64,000 nucleotides of DNA, from assembly GCF_004151485.1 (NCBI RefSeq), contig NZ_SBFF01000010.1:352-64351 (forward strand). The letters run 5' to 3'. A program made the position numbers and the translations under genes. The notes beneath the pieces were generated by a model that worked only from the letters and a program-made list of their open reading frames with translations, ran no database searches and had not been told where the DNA came from. Shown in pieces: positions 8,400 to 17,941 of the stretch (the first letter of the stretch is position 1; the number at the start of each line of letters is the position of its first letter). This stretch comes from Sphingosinicella sp. CPCC 101087. GTDB lineage: Bacteria > Pseudomonadota > Alphaproteobacteria > Sphingomonadales > Sphingomonadaceae.

Positions 8400-9451
8400 G
8401 CGGCGCGCGGGATGTCGCCCGCGCCATAGACGCCCTTCGGCGCGGCTGGCCCGTGGCCGTGGACGACATCCGATTCCTGGCGGTTGAAGGCGCCAACGCC
8501 GCATCGCTGGCGGAGTTCGACGGCGATGGTGAAGGTGCTCCCGCCGACCTGCTCGTCTCCGGAAATCGCGCGGCGACTCTGAAGCTCACCAACCAGCGCG
8601 AGGCCCTGCCGACGGAGCCGGTATTGATCCGTCGCAGCCCTTGGATCGACCTCGATGCGGCGACCGCGGTCGCCGATCCCGCGCTCGATCTGGCGAATCC
8701 GCTGAAGGGGCCGTTTACCACCGCCCCCTTGTGCTCGCCGCCGACCGCCCGCGCCGCCTTGCGTCTCGCCCGGCTGGGCGGACTGCTGCCGGCCTTGTTC
8801 ACCCGCCGCTCCGGCGAGGCCGAGGCCCGGGTGACGGCCGAGGACGTCGCCGCTTTCGGCGCGGGCGCCGACCTTCGAATCGTCTCGCGCGCGCGCCTGC
8901 CCAACCGTTTTGCGGAGAAGGCCGAGATCGTCGCGTTCCGCGCCGACGGGGACACCGTCGAACCGATCGCCTTGCTGATCGGGGAGCCAAGCGGCGCGCC
9001 TCCGCTGGTTCGGGTTCACAGCGAGTGTCTGACGGGGGACGTCCTCGGCTCGCTCAAATGCGACTGCGGGCCGCAGCTCGCCGGAGCGCTCTCCGCGATT
9101 GCCGCGGCCAGCTGGGGAATCCTGCTCTATTTGCGCCAGGAGGGCCGCGGGATCGGACTGGTCAACAAGCTGCGCGCTTATGCGCTGCAGGACCAGGGGT
9201 TCGACACCGTGGACGCGAACCTGCGCCTCGGCTTCGCGGACGACGAGCGGGACTTCACGATTGCGGCGAGAATGCTGGCGGCCCTCTCCCAGTGCCGCGT
9301 CCGGCTGCTCACCAACAATCCGCTGAAGCGGGAATCGCTCGAAGCGGCCGGGATCGAGGTGACGGAGACGGTGCCGCTCAGAGTGGAGGCCGGGATGCAC
9401 AATCGCGACTATCTCGCCACGAAGCGCGACCGCAGCGGCCACCAGCTTTAG
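8396..9451 (+). CDS. ribA: GTP cyclohydrolase II (RibA), riboflavin biosynthesis
   Basis: From TTG at 8396 the protein has 351 residues. The C-terminal half is a complete GTP cyclohydrolase II. It has HSECLTGDVLGSLKCDCG with the zinc cysteines, LRQEGRGIGL with the catalytic region, and TVDANLRLGFADD. It opens the imidazole ring of GTP, the first step of riboflavin synthesis. The first 150 residues are an extension that lacks an obvious intact DHBP-synthase (RibB) site. This longer RibA form is found in alphaproteobacteria. The TTG overlaps the xthA stop; I saw no better ATG or GTG near the conserved N-terminus. Confidence 0.88.
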   Translation: MSGARDVARAIDALRRGWPVAVDDIRFLAVEGANAASLAEFDGDGEGAPADLLVSGNRAATLKLTNQREALPTEPVLIRRSPWIDLDAATAVADPALDLANPLKGPFTTAPLCSPPTARAALRLARLGGLLPALFTRRSGEAEARVTAEDVAAFGAGADLRIVSRARLPNRFAEKAEIVAFRADGDTVEPIALLIGEPSGAPPLVRVHSECLTGDVLGSLKCDCGPQLAGALSAIAAASWGILLYLRQEGRGIGLVNKLRAYALQDQGFDTVDANLRLGFADDERDFTIAARMLAALSQCRVRLLTNNPLKRESLEAAGIEVTETVPLRVEAGMHNRDYLATKRDRSGHQL

Positions 9452-9502
9452 ACGAGCAAGCAACGCGGCTCGCCGTGCGGCCGCCATTGGGGCCCATTCG
9501 GA

Positions 9503-10192
9503 CTACGTCCTGGAAAAGCCGAGCATCTCCCGGACTTCGTCGAAGCCGTGCGCGATTCGTTCGACGCCCAGGTCGCGAAGGTGCTCGGCATGGCCAGGCA
9601 GGCAGTGGCGGCCGGCGCAAAGCCCGATCACCTCGGCACCCGACGCGACGGCGCCTTCCACGCCCACCGGAGAATCCTCGATGATCACCGTTCTGGCGAT
9701 GTCCACGCCCAGCTGCGCGGCGGCGTAGAGGTAGATGTCCGGCGCGGGCTTGCCGCGGACGACATGCTGATGACCGCTGAAGATCATGTCGCCGAAATGC
9801 CGGCGCAGACCGACATGGTCGAGGTGCCGCTCGATCCAGTCGACCGAGCTCGAGGACGCGATCGCCCGCGGCAGATCCGGCGGCAGATCCTCGATGAAGG
9901 CAACGGCGCCCGCGACGGCCTCCAGCCCCTCGGCCAGCACGCGTGCATTCTCAGCCTCGCGCGCGCCGTGAAAGTCCTCGGGCAGCGGCCGACCGATCCA
10001 GCGCTCGATCGCGCCGAGGAAAGCGTCGCCGGACAAGCCCATGAATTGGCGCATCGAATCCTCGGCGCTGGTCGGATGGCCGATCGCGGTCAGATAATCG
10101 GCGATCTGCTTGTTACCGACATATTCGCTTTCGATCAGCACGCCGTCGAAATCGAAGATGATGGCATCGTAAGCGAAGCGTCGGGCTGTCAA
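9503..10192 (-). CDS. HAD superfamily phosphatase (subfamily IA)
   Basis: The 229-residue protein has all four HAD motifs: DFDGV with nucleophile Asp14 and acid/base Asp16, a Ser-rich motif II (ASSSS), the motif III Lys in GKPAPD, and motif IV EDSPVG. The helical cap between motifs I and II places it with beta-phosphoglucomutase and phosphoglycolate phosphatase-like enzymes. The natural substrate cannot be told from sequence. Its ATG overlaps the yggS stop by four bases, so the two form a translationally coupled pair transcribed leftward. Confidence 0.85.
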   Translation of the reverse strand: MTARRFAYDAIIFDFDGVLIESEYVGNKQIADYLTAIGHPTSAEDSMRQFMGLSGDAFLGAIERWIGRPLPEDFHGAREAENARVLAEGLEAVAGAVAFIEDLPPDLPRAIASSSSVDWIERHLDHVGLRRHFGDMIFSGHQHVVRGKPAPDIYLYAAAQLGVDIARTVIIEDSPVGVEGAVASGAEVIGLCAGRHCLPGHAEHLRDLGVERIAHGFDEVREMLGFSRT

Positions 10193-10851
10193 CTCCGCTC
10201 TCCGAACAGCGCGGTGCCGACACGGACATGGGTGGCGCCGATCATCACCGCCGTTTCGTAATCGCCCGACATGCCCATGCTGAGGCCGGCGACGTCATGA
10301 CGCCGCGCCAGCTTCGCCAGCAAGGCGAAATAGGGTGCGGGCTCCACTTCGGCCGGCGGGATGCACATCAGCCCGGCGATCGGCAGGCCCGCCGTGCGCG
10401 CCTCCCGGAGCAGGGCGGGAAGGTCCGCGACCGCGCATCCGCCTTTCTGCGGCTCGTCCCCAATATTGACCTGGAGGAAGCAGTCGGGGCGCCGCCCGCT
10501 ACGTTCCATCGCCGTGGCCAACGCAGAGATCAGAGAGGGGCGGTCGACCGAGTGGATGACATCGAACAGAGCGACCGCATCGGCGGCCTTGTTCGACTGA
10601 AGGGTTCCGATGAGATGGAGACGCAGGCCGGTGTGGCGCTCGGACAAGGGGGGCCACTTGGCCTGAGCCTCCTGCACCCGATTCTCTCCGAAGTCGCGCT
10701 GGCCGGCGGCAATGACGGGCTCGATCGCCTCCAGCGGATGGGTCTTCGAAACGGCGATCAGCGTCACCGAACCGCTCGGCCGCCCGGCCAGCGCCGCGGC
10801 GCGGGCGATGCCGGCACGGACGGTCTCCAGCCTTTGCGATGCGTCGTTCAT
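10189..10851 (-). CDS. yggS: YggS/PLPBP-family pyridoxal-phosphate homeostasis protein
   Basis: The 220-residue protein is a one-domain alanine-racemase-like TIM barrel. The PLP lysine is K36 in AVSKTHP. Further family motifs are FGENRVQEAQAKW, HLIGTLQSNKA and GLSMGMSGDYE. PLPBP/YggS proteins bind PLP without known catalysis and keep free vitamin B6 and amino-acid pools balanced. The start at 10851 is chosen for the family-typical N-terminus; upstream in-frame codons extend into the divergent promoter region. It is followed by the HAD gene with a 4-base overlap and is divergent from the ThiE-like gene, with only 22 bases between start codons. Confidence 0.9.
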   Translation of the reverse strand: MNDASQRLETVRAGIARAAALAGRPSGSVTLIAVSKTHPLEAIEPVIAAGQRDFGENRVQEAQAKWPPLSERHTGLRLHLIGTLQSNKAADAVALFDVIHSVDRPSLISALATAMERSGRRPDCFLQVNIGDEPQKGGCAVADLPALLREARTAGLPIAGLMCIPPAEVEPAPYFALLAKLARRHDVAGLSMGMSGDYETAVMIGATHVRVGTALFGERS

Positions 10852-10873
10852 CGTGGCTGCTATAGAAACGGCC

Positions 10874-11398
10874 ATGCCTGCCCGCCACCCTCTCCCGCGC
10901 CTGTGGCTGATGACCGACGAGCGCCAGAGCGACGGTCTGTTCGAGGCGCTCGAGCGGCTGCCTCCGGCCAAGGCAGGAATCGTCTTCCGGCATTACGGGT
11001 TGCCGGAAGCGGAGCGGCACAGCCTGTTCGACGAAGTGCGCATGTTCGCGCGGCGACGGCAGATCATGCTCCTGCTCGCCGGCGCGGCCGGAATGGCGCG
11101 CGCCTGGGGCGCAGACGGGAGCCATGGCCGCGGTTCGGGAGAGGGCTTCCGGAGCGCGCCGGTGCACGATTTGACCGAGATCCGCGCGGCCGAGCGGGAC
11201 GGCGCGGCCATGCTGTTCCTTTCCCCGGTCTTCTCGACGCGCAGCCATCCCGGCGCCCGGCCCCTCGGACCTGCACGGTTCAACTTCCTCGCGCGAAGGA
11301 CCCGGCTGCCGGTGATCGCCCTGGGCGGCATGAACGCGATGCGCGCCCGCAGGCTAGGCGAGGCTCATGGCTGGGCGGGGATCGACGCCTGGGCGTGA
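10874..11398 (+). CDS. ThiE/TenI-family thiamine-phosphate-synthase-like protein
   Basis: The product is 174 residues, starting MPARHPLPRLWLMTDER. LMTDE is the usual first strand of the ThiE/TenI barrel. Later FLSPVFSTRSHPGA and VIALGGMNA correspond to the phosphate-binding loops. It is shorter than typical ThiE (about 210), and the substrate-binding region around the first loop is divergent. It may therefore be a TenI-like or non-thiamine member rather than the main thiamine-phosphate synthase. No other thi genes are nearby. The start at 10874 avoids reading back through yggS. Confidence 0.72.
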   Translation: MPARHPLPRLWLMTDERQSDGLFEALERLPPAKAGIVFRHYGLPEAERHSLFDEVRMFARRRQIMLLLAGAAGMARAWGADGSHGRGSGEGFRSAPVHDLTEIRAAERDGAAMLFLSPVFSTRSHPGARPLGPARFNFLARRTRLPVIALGGMNAMRARRLGEAHGWAGIDAWA

Positions 11399-11411
11399 GG
11401 CCCGGTTCGGC

Positions 11412-12143
11412 TCAGAAGCGGAAGACAGTTCCGACGTAAACGGCCTGGCTGTCGCGGCGCTCGTCGCGGGACATCGGCTCCAGCTGATCGCGAGCGATTC
11501 GGTAGCGGGCGCCCGCCGTGACGTCGACGTTGCGGGCGATCGTGAACGCGCCGCCGACGTCGACCGAAACCGCCTCGTCGTCGGAGACCAGGCGCTGGGC
11601 GCCCTCGCTGCGCTCCGCCGCAACCGCGACCCGGCCGGTCAGGCGACGATTGGCCCTGTAGCTCATGCCGACCTGCGCCGCCTCGCGCCGACCCGGGACG
11701 ACCCCGCCTTCTGACTGGGCCACATCGCCCGACACGGCGAAGCGGCGCCAGCCCAGCGAGACGCCGAGCGTATAGGAGCTCGGGGTGATCGCCGTCACCG
11801 GAGTCGCCGAGCTAGTGGATATGACGTTGCGCGCCTCCTCCGGCGTGTTGCCTCGAGCGCGGATTGCGACCCGCACTGCACGGCTGCGCTCGGAAGTCGT
11901 CGGCGCAGGCGTGAATCGGAATTCGGTGCCGATCTGGCTCCCCCGGCGGGCGAGCGTCGCGGCGAGTCGGGGATCCGACACGGCCGGGGTGAAGGCGCCG
12001 ATCGGGCGGCCGCTGACGACGAGAGAGGGGCGAGCCTTGGCGCGCGAGCCGGTCTGGGCAATGGCAGGGGCGAGCACCAGCGCCATCGCAATCAGCGATG
12101 CACCCCCCAACGCAGCCAGGCCCCGAAGCTGACTCAAATTCAA
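11412..12143 (-). CDS. predicted outer-membrane beta-barrel-like protein, unknown
   Basis: I recognise no named family. The 243-residue protein has a clear signal peptide (hydrophobic LAALGGASLIAMALVLAPAIAQ) and then alternating polar and hydrophobic strands. It ends in aromatic GTVFRF with a C-terminal Phe, the hallmark used by the BAM complex to insert outer-membrane barrels. The second half (YTLGVSLGWRRFAVSGDVAQ onward) reads as repeated amphipathic beta-hairpins. The function is unknown; a small porin-like or structural barrel is inferred. It converges on the ThiE-like gene with 13 bases between stops and is divergent from the DUF3576 lipoprotein. Confidence 0.65.
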   Translation of the reverse strand: MNLSQLRGLAALGGASLIAMALVLAPAIAQTGSRAKARPSLVVSGRPIGAFTPAVSDPRLAATLARRGSQIGTEFRFTPAPTTSERSRAVRVAIRARGNTPEEARNVISTSSATPVTAITPSSYTLGVSLGWRRFAVSGDVAQSEGGVVPGRREAAQVGMSYRANRRLTGRVAVAAERSEGAQRLVSDDEAVSVDVGGAFTIARNVDVTAGARYRIARDQLEPMSRDERRDSQAVYVGTVFRF

Positions 12144-12351
12144 GGACTCCTATCCACCGGGGATTTAGTACGTCTCGCCGCGCATTCCCAGCGACCCGAA
12201 TCGCTTCGGACCTGAATCATTTTCGTCTGTTGCAAGATTCACACAATGAACCTTTCCCATGCCTGAAGCGGGCGGTCACGTCGGTGCTTGCCGCCTGCGC
12301 GACGATATCTATAACGGCGGTCGCAAGAGAGTGTTTCCAAGGACCCCCATC

Positions 12352-12825
12352 ATGGCTCGCGCACTGACCCTCGGCCTGGCAGCGGCATGCGCCGTTCTCC
12401 TCGGCGGCTGCCAATTCATCCGGGACGATGTCAATCGCACCCTTGGCAATGCTCCGGAAGACAATGTCCGGCGCAGCGATCTCGCCGCCCGTCAGACCAC
12501 CACCATCGGAGTCAATGCCTATCTCTGGCGCGCCGCGCTCGACACGTTGGCGTTCGCGCCCTTGGCGCAGAGCGATTCGAACGGCGGCGTGATCGTGACC
12601 GAATGGTATGCCAATCCCAGCAATCCGGCCGAGCGGGTCAAGGTGACCGCGACCATCCTCGATTCGGACCTGCGCGCAGATGCGCTCAGGGTATCGGCGG
12701 CACGCGAGGTGCTGCAGAACGGGCAATGGCTGGCGGCCCCGGTCACCGCGGCGACGGTGCAGAGGCTCGAGGAGATCATCCTGACGCGAGCCCGCGACCT
12801 GCGTCGCTCGGCCATCTTGGGGTAG
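12352..12825 (+). CDS. DUF3576 lipoprotein
   Basis: The 157-residue product starts with a lipoprotein signal ending in LLGGC (lipidation Cys about residue 20). The body contains GVNAYLWRAALDTL and GVIVTEWYANP, which match the DUF3576 family seen upstream of leuS in alphaproteobacteria. The role is not established; location in the envelope is likely, as its neighbour LptE is also an envelope lipoprotein. The ATG at 12352 has AAGGA about 8 bases upstream. It probably leads the transcription unit DUF3576-leuS-lptE-holA, since only 39 bases precede leuS. Confidence 0.87.
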   Translation: MARALTLGLAAACAVLLGGCQFIRDDVNRTLGNAPEDNVRRSDLAARQTTTIGVNAYLWRAALDTLAFAPLAQSDSNGGVIVTEWYANPSNPAERVKVTATILDSDLRADALRVSAAREVLQNGQWLAAPVTAATVQRLEEIILTRARDLRRSAILG

Positions 12826-12864
12826 AGGCCCCTCTCCACACACGATTCAAGGAATTCCAACGCG

Positions 12865-15399
12865 ATGGCATCGCGCTTCAACCCGTCAAAGGCCGATGCC
12901 CGCTGGCAGAAGGTCTGGGACGAAGCGGGCACGTTCCGCGCGTCCGACCTGAGCTCCCGGCCCAAGGCCTACATCCTGGAAATGTTCCCCTATCCCTCGG
13001 GGCGCATCCACATGGGCCACGTCCGCAACTACACGATGGGGGATGTTCTCGCCCGCTATAGGCGGATGACCGGCTATGAGGTGCTCCATCCGATGGGATG
13101 GGACGCGTTCGGAATGCCGGCCGAGAATGCGGCGATGGAAAGGAACGTCCATCCCGGCGAATGGACCTGGTCCAACATCGCGACCATGCGCGGCCAATTG
13201 AAGCGGCTGGGCTTCGCGCTCGACTGGAGCCGCGAACTGGCAACGTGCGATCCTGATTATTACGGCCAGGAGCAGGCGCTGTTCCTGGACCTGTACGCGG
13301 CCGGCCTGGTCTATCGCAAGCAGAGCGAGGTGAACTGGGACCCGGTCGACATGACCGTGCTTGCCAACGAGCAGGTCATCGATGGCCGCGGGTGGCGCTC
13401 CGGCGCGCTCGTCGAGCGACGCAAGCTCAACCAGTGGTTCCTCAAGATCACGGACTTTGCCGAGGAGCTGCTCGACGGGCTCGACGCCCTCGATCACTGG
13501 CCGGACAAGGTTCGGTTGATGCAGCGCAACTGGATCGGAAAGAGCCGCGGGATGCGTTTCCGCTTCCGGCTGGCGGCGCCGGCCGCCGGACATGACGGCT
13601 TCGACGTCTTCACCACCCGCCCTGACACGATCTTCGGATCGAGCTTCGCGGCCCTGTCGCCCGACCATCCGATCGCGCTGGCGCTCGCTCAGCAGGACGA
13701 TCGAATCGCCGCCTTCATCGACGAGTGCAAGAAGGGCGGCACCACGGCGGCCGAACTCGAGACCGCCGAGAAGAAGGGCTATGATACGGGGCTGGAAGTC
13801 GTTCATCCGCTCGATCCCGAATGGCGGCTTCCGGTCTACATCGCCAATTTCGTCCTGATGGATTACGGCACCGGGGCGATCTTCGGCGTCCCGGCGCACG
13901 ACCAACGCGATTTCGAGTTCGCGTCCAAATACGGCCTGCCGATACGCCGGGTCGTCGCCGCTTCCGTCGAGGAGGCCGCCCGACCGGTCGTAGGCGAGGC
14001 GGAGAGCGGCGACGGCGTGCTGGTCAACAGCCGATTCCTAGACGGCATGACCGTCGAGGCGGGTAAGGCCGAGGTGATTCGCCGCGCCGAATCGGAAGGC
14101 TGGGGCGAGGGCACGACCGTCTGGCGGCTTCGCGACTGGGGCGTCTCGCGCCAGCGCTATTGGGGCACGCCGATTCCCATCATCCACTGCGAGCAATGCG
14201 GACCCGTTCCGGTCCCGCGCGACCAGTTGCCGGTCAAGCTGCCGGAGGACGTGAGCTTCGACGTCCCCGGCAACCCGCTGGAACGTCACCCGACCTGGAA
14301 GAAGGCCGACTGCCCGCAATGCGGCGGCGGCGCCGAGCGCGAGACGGACACGCTCGACACATTCGTCGATTCATCCTGGTATTTCATTCGCTTCGCCAGT
14401 CAGCCGGCGGACAGGCCGTTCGACCGTACGATCGCGGAAAACTGGCTGCCGGTCGACCAATATATCGGCGGCGTCGAGCATGCGATCCTTCATCTGCTCT
14501 ACGCCCGTTTCTGGACGCGGGCGCTCAAGCGGATCGGGCGGCTCGATGTCGAGGAGCCGTTCCGCGGCCTGTTCACCCAGGGAATGGTCACCCACGAAAC
14601 CTATCGCTCCGAGGACGGGCGTTGGCTGAGCCCGGACGAAGTCGAGGTGCGCGACGGCGTGTGGGTTGAGGGCGCCACGGGTGCGGCGGTCGAAACCGGC
14701 CGGATCGAGAAGATGTCCAAGTCCAAGCGCAACACCGTCGATCCGGAGCCGATCGTCGATCAGTATGGCGCCGACGCGGTGCGCTGGTTCATGCTGTCGG
14801 ACAGCCCGCCGGAGCGCGACCTGGAATGGAGCGAGGCGGGAATTCAGGGGGCGTGGCGGTTCATCCAGCGTTTGTGGCGTCTTGCCTCCGAAGCGCCGTC
14901 GCCCTCTGCGGCGCCGGCAGGCGACGATGCGGCGGCACTGAACCGCAAGCTTCATCGGACGATCGCCGCGGTCGCTGAGAATATCGAGGCGCTCGCTTTC
15001 AACAAGGCCGTCGCCAACATCTACGAGCTTGCCAATGCGATCGAGAAGGCGCCGCCTTCGCCCGCGCGCGCCGCGGCGGTGGCGACGATGATGCGCCTGG
15101 TGGCTCCGATGGTTCCGCACGTCGCCGAAGAGGCGTGGGCGGCCGCCGGCAACCAGGGCCTGGTCGCGGACGCGGCGTGGCCGGAAGCGGATCCGGCGCT
15201 GCTGGTCGAGGACGAGGTGACGATCGCCGTCCAGGTGAACGGCAAGCTGCGCGATACGTTGGTGGCGCCGAAAGGCGCGCCACGCGAGGCGCTGGAGGAA
15301 ATGGCACTTGCTTCCGAGAAGGTTGTCCGCGTTCTCGAAGGAAGGCCTCCACGGAAGGTGATCGTTGTCCCGGACCGCCTCGTGAATCTGGTCGCATGA
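12865..15399 (+). CDS. leuS: leucyl-tRNA synthetase
   Basis: The 844-residue class I synthetase charges tRNA-Leu. Signature 1 is HMGH (H49-H52) in [14 protein letters not shown]. Signature 2 is KMSKS at 616-620. The CP1 editing domain lies between them (about 220-410, with the TTRPDT region near 250), followed by the anticodon-binding helical domain and a C-terminal domain. The length is normal. The stop overlaps the lptE start (ATGA), so leuS, lptE and holA are coupled. The window also encodes a tRNA-Leu(GAG) substrate at 46449. Confidence 0.97.
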   Translation: MASRFNPSKADARWQKVWDEAGTFRASDLSSRPKAYILEMFPYPSGRIHMGHVRNYTMGDVLARYRRMTGYEVLHPMGWDAFGMPAENAAMERNVHPGEWTWSNIATMRGQLKRLGFALDWSRELATCDPDYYGQEQALFLDLYAAGLVYRKQSEVNWDPVDMTVLANEQVIDGRGWRSGALVERRKLNQWFLKITDFAEELLDGLDALDHWPDKVRLMQRNWIGKSRGMRFRFRLAAPAAGHDGFDVFTTRPDTIFGSSFAALSPDHPIALALAQQDDRIAAFIDECKKGGTTAAELETAEKKGYDTGLEVVHPLDPEWRLPVYIANFVLMDYGTGAIFGVPAHDQRDFEFASKYGLPIRRVVAASVEEAARPVVGEAESGDGVLVNSRFLDGMTVEAGKAEVIRRAESEGWGEGTTVWRLRDWGVSRQRYWGTPIPIIHCEQCGPVPVPRDQLPVKLPEDVSFDVPGNPLERHPTWKKADCPQCGGGAERETDTLDTFVDSSWYFIRFASQPADRPFDRTIAENWLPVDQYIGGVEHAILHLLYARFWTRALKRIGRLDVEEPFRGLFTQGMVTHETYRSEDGRWLSPDEVEVRDGVWVEGATGAAVETGRIEKMSKSKRNTVDPEPIVDQYGADAVRWFMLSDSPPERDLEWSEAGIQGAWRFIQRLWRLASEAPSPSAAPAGDDAAALNRKLHRTIAAVAENIEALAFNKAVANIYELANAIEKAPPSPARAAAVATMMRLVAPMVPHVAEEAWAAAGNQGLVADAAWPEADPALLVEDEVTIAVQVNGKLRDTLVAPKGAPREALEEMALASEKVVRVLEGRPPRKVIVVPDRLVNLVA

Positions 15400-15890
15400 G
15401 GATCCTGGCGCTCGCTCTCGCCTTCTGCCTCTGCGGCTGCGGCCTGCGGCCGCTTTATTCGGGCGGCGCATCGGGCCAGGTGGCCCAGTCTCTGCGCGCG
15501 GTCGACGTCGCCCCCATTCCCGGGCGGGCGGGATGGCTGGTGCGTACCGCCCTCGAGGATCGTCTCGGCAATGGCGAAGGATCCGCACCGCGCTACCGTC
15601 TCGAGATCGAGCTCGACGACGACATTACGGGCTTCGGCATCCGCCGCGACAACTCGGTGACCCGCGAACGGCGGACGCTCCGCGCGCGCTACCGCCTGGT
15701 CGATGCCGAGCGAGGCACCGTCCTGCTCGATGCCACGGCCGGATCGGACGCCGGCATCGACGTGGTCTCTTCCGAATATGCGACGGTCGCCGCGGAACAG
15801 ACCGCGCTCGAGCGTCTGGCCGCCGAGGTGGCGGACCAGATCGTCACGCGAATTGCCCTCTACGCTTCTCGGACCGGTGGGAGCGAATGA
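15396..15890 (+). CDS. lptE: LPS-assembly lipoprotein LptE
   Basis: The 164-residue lipoprotein has a very short signal with lipidation Cys at about residue 15, immediately followed by GLRPLY, a near-universal LptE opening. The alternating strands after it fit the LptE fold that plugs the LptD barrel at the outer membrane. The ATG at 15396 overlaps the leuS stop; longer in-frame readings would lie inside leuS. Its own stop overlaps the holA ATG by four bases. The order leuS-lptE-holA supports the assignment despite weak sequence conservation of the family. Confidence 0.9.
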   Translation: MRILALALAFCLCGCGLRPLYSGGASGQVAQSLRAVDVAPIPGRAGWLVRTALEDRLGNGEGSAPRYRLEIELDDDITGFGIRRDNSVTRERRTLRARYRLVDAERGTVLLDATAGSDAGIDVVSSEYATVAAEQTALERLAAEVADQIVTRIALYASRTGGSE

Positions 15891-16909
15891 AGGCGAATCG
15901 GGCGCAGATCGAGCGTGCGCTCACCCGGCCCGCCGAGACCCGATTGTTCCTCCTTCACGGTCCCGACGAGGCGGGCAGCCGTGGTCTGGTCAAGCTGCTG
16001 GCGGCAGCGATGGGGCCGGACGCCGAGCGGATCGACCTTACCGGCGCCGAGCTCAAGGCGGATCCTGCGAGGCTCGCCGACGAGGCGGCGGCGATTTCGA
16101 TGTTCGGCGGCGCCCGCTGGATCCTCGTCGAGCAAGCGGGGGACGAGAGCGTCTCTGCGGCGGAAGCGCTGATCGAGGCGGCCGCGGCGGGCAATCCGGT
16201 GGCAATCGTGGCCGGCGCGTTGAAGCCGGCATCGCGGCTGCTGAAGCTGGCGCTCGCCGCACCGTCGGCTCTAGCCTTCGCGAGCTACCCGCCGGATGCC
16301 CGCGATGTCGACCGCCTCGTCGGCGAAATGGCGCGGGGTCACGGCTTCACCGTTCGCGGGGATGTCGCGCGCCGGATCGCCGAAGCCTGCGGCGGCAATC
16401 GGGCAGTGATCGAGCAGGAGCTGGCCAAGTTCGCCCTCTTCGCCGACGCCTCACCCGACGCGCCCAGGTCGCTCGAGCACGAGCTTATTGATGCTGTCGG
16501 CGCCGGCGGCGAAGAGGGTGACCTTTCAAGGCTGGTGAACGCCGTTTCAGGCGGCGACGCGGCGACGCTCGATGCCGAGATCGCGCGGCTGCGTGCCGAA
16601 GGCCAAGAGGGAATAACCCTGCTGCGGGCCGTGCTGCGGCGGATGAGCCTGCTTGCCCGGCTCAGGGCGGAGGTGGAACAGGGCAATAGCGTCGGTGCCG
16701 TCATGGCGTCATCGGGCAAGTCACTGTTCTGGAAAGAGAAGGATGTCATCGGCGCCCAGCTCGGCCGATGGCGCGGGGCGTTGATCGCCAAGGCCATCGG
16801 TCGGCTGGTCGAGGCCGAACGGGACGTCATGCGCTCCGGTGGCCCGGGAATTGTCGCAGCCGACGCGGAGCTGTTCGCCATCTGCAGACAGGCCTCCCGG
16901 CTGCGTTAG
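15887..16909 (+). CDS. holA: DNA polymerase III subunit delta
   Basis: The 340-residue protein matches HolA, the clamp-loader delta subunit that opens the beta sliding clamp. It shows the expected N-terminal fold with RLFLLHGPDEAG (a Walker-A-like but non-canonical loop, as delta does not hydrolyse ATP) and SMFGGARWILVEQ. Then come the lid region EACGGNRAVIEQELAKFALF and the helical C-terminal collar. The start is ATG at 15887, overlapping lptE. In several alphaproteobacteria parB follows directly in convergent orientation; here an insert of about 4.7 kb intervenes. Confidence 0.92.
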   Translation: MKANRAQIERALTRPAETRLFLLHGPDEAGSRGLVKLLAAAMGPDAERIDLTGAELKADPARLADEAAAISMFGGARWILVEQAGDESVSAAEALIEAAAAGNPVAIVAGALKPASRLLKLALAAPSALAFASYPPDARDVDRLVGEMARGHGFTVRGDVARRIAEACGGNRAVIEQELAKFALFADASPDAPRSLEHELIDAVGAGGEEGDLSRLVNAVSGGDAATLDAEIARLRAEGQEGITLLRAVLRRMSLLARLRAEVEQGNSVGAVMASSGKSLFWKEKDVIGAQLGRWRGALIAKAIGRLVEAERDVMRSGGPGIVAADAELFAICRQASRLR

Positions 16910-16961
16910 TTCCTTGCCGGCGCGGCGGGGTACGACAAGGGGCCCCCTCCTGGCGTCGTGT

Positions 16962-17837
16962 TCATCCCCGCCACTGCGATGCCATCTCGACCGCAAAGTC
17001 CCGATAGGAGCGTAGTGGGCGTGCCAGCAACGTCGCGAGCCGTTCAGAGGTGCCGGCCTCGGCCGCCATGCCCTCGCTCTGGAGGCGATCGGCCATGATT
17101 CGCATGTCATAGGCCATCCAGGACGGCGCCAGACGCGACATCGTCAGCTCGAAGGCGGCCGTGTCGTCACCGCCATAGACGATCGCGCGCCCGAGGACCT
17201 CCGACCAGATTCCGGCGACAGCGGAGCCCGTCAGCCGCTCCGGGCCGACCAGGTCGATCCGCTCAAAGGCTAGGGGCTCGGGGGCCAGGTCGCGCTTCAG
17301 CAATTCGATCGCCGCGATCTCACCGATGTCGCGAACGTCGATCATCTCAAGACCCTTGGCGCCGATCGGCATCGGATAGACGCCGTGGCCCTGAATGGCT
17401 TCTCCCAAGGTCGCATCGTTGTTGATGAAGTAGGCGGGGCGCAGGATCGTTGCGGCCAGCCCGGTCCGCTCGATCATTCGTTCGACCGCATACTTCCCGG
17501 CGAAGTGGGGGACGTCCGCATAGATGTCGCTGTGGATCACCGAGAGATAGACGATTCGGTCGATCCCCGCTTCGCGCGCGAGATTGAGCGCTATCATGGC
17601 CTGGGTGAGTTCGTCCGGAGAAACCGCGTTCAGGAGGAACAGGGTCCGGACACCGTCGAGAGCGGAGCGGACCGACTCGACGTCGAGCAGGTCGCCTTTC
17701 ACAACCTCGACGCCATGGGGAAGACGCGCCGCCTCGGGATTGCGGACGAGTGCGCGGATAGTTGCGCCGCGGTCGGCGAGCTGCGCCACGACTTGCGATC
17801 CGACGGTTCCGGTCGCACCGGTAACGAATATGGCCAT
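16962..17837 (-). CDS. NmrA-like/SDR-type NAD(P)H-binding reductase
   Basis: The 291-residue atypical short-chain dehydrogenase has the extended dinucleotide motif VTGATGTVGSQV at residues 5-16, and further ALVRNPE and VEVVKGDLLD. It lacks the YxxxK catalytic pair of true SDR oxidoreductases, as NmrA and quinone-reductase QOR2-like proteins do. A redox-sensing or quinone-reducing role is therefore possible. It is transcribed divergently from a LysR-type regulator with 104 bases between the starts, the usual layout for a regulator and its target. Confidence 0.8.
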   Translation of the reverse strand: MAIFVTGATGTVGSQVVAQLADRGATIRALVRNPEAARLPHGVEVVKGDLLDVESVRSALDGVRTLFLLNAVSPDELTQAMIALNLAREAGIDRIVYLSVIHSDIYADVPHFAGKYAVERMIERTGLAATILRPAYFINNDATLGEAIQGHGVYPMPIGAKGLEMIDVRDIGEIAAIELLKRDLAPEPLAFERIDLVGPERLTGSAVAGIWSEVLGRAIVYGGDDTAAFELTMSRLAPSWMAYDMRIMADRLQSEGMAAEAGTSERLATLLARPLRSYRDFAVEMASQWRG

Positions 17838-17874
17838 TGGGATGCTCCTGATGCTGATGGGCGATCCCGGAAAG

Positions 17875-17892
17875 TTAGTGATCCAATCCTAA
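17875..17892. promoter_or_regulatory. candidate LysR-type operator between nmrA-like and lysR genes
   Basis: The divergent intergenic region contains the dyad TTAG (17875-17878), ten bases, CTAA (17889-17892), close to the T-N11-A interrupted dyad bound by LysR-type proteins. A TATATT hexamer at 17905-17910 sits downstream and could be the -10 of the regulator gene. The site would allow autoregulation and control of the reductase. The call rests on position and symmetry only. Confidence 0.4.
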
Positions 17893-17941
17893 GCCGGAAG
17901 CGGCTATATTGGGACATGGTGTCTCTCTCATGGAACACCCC

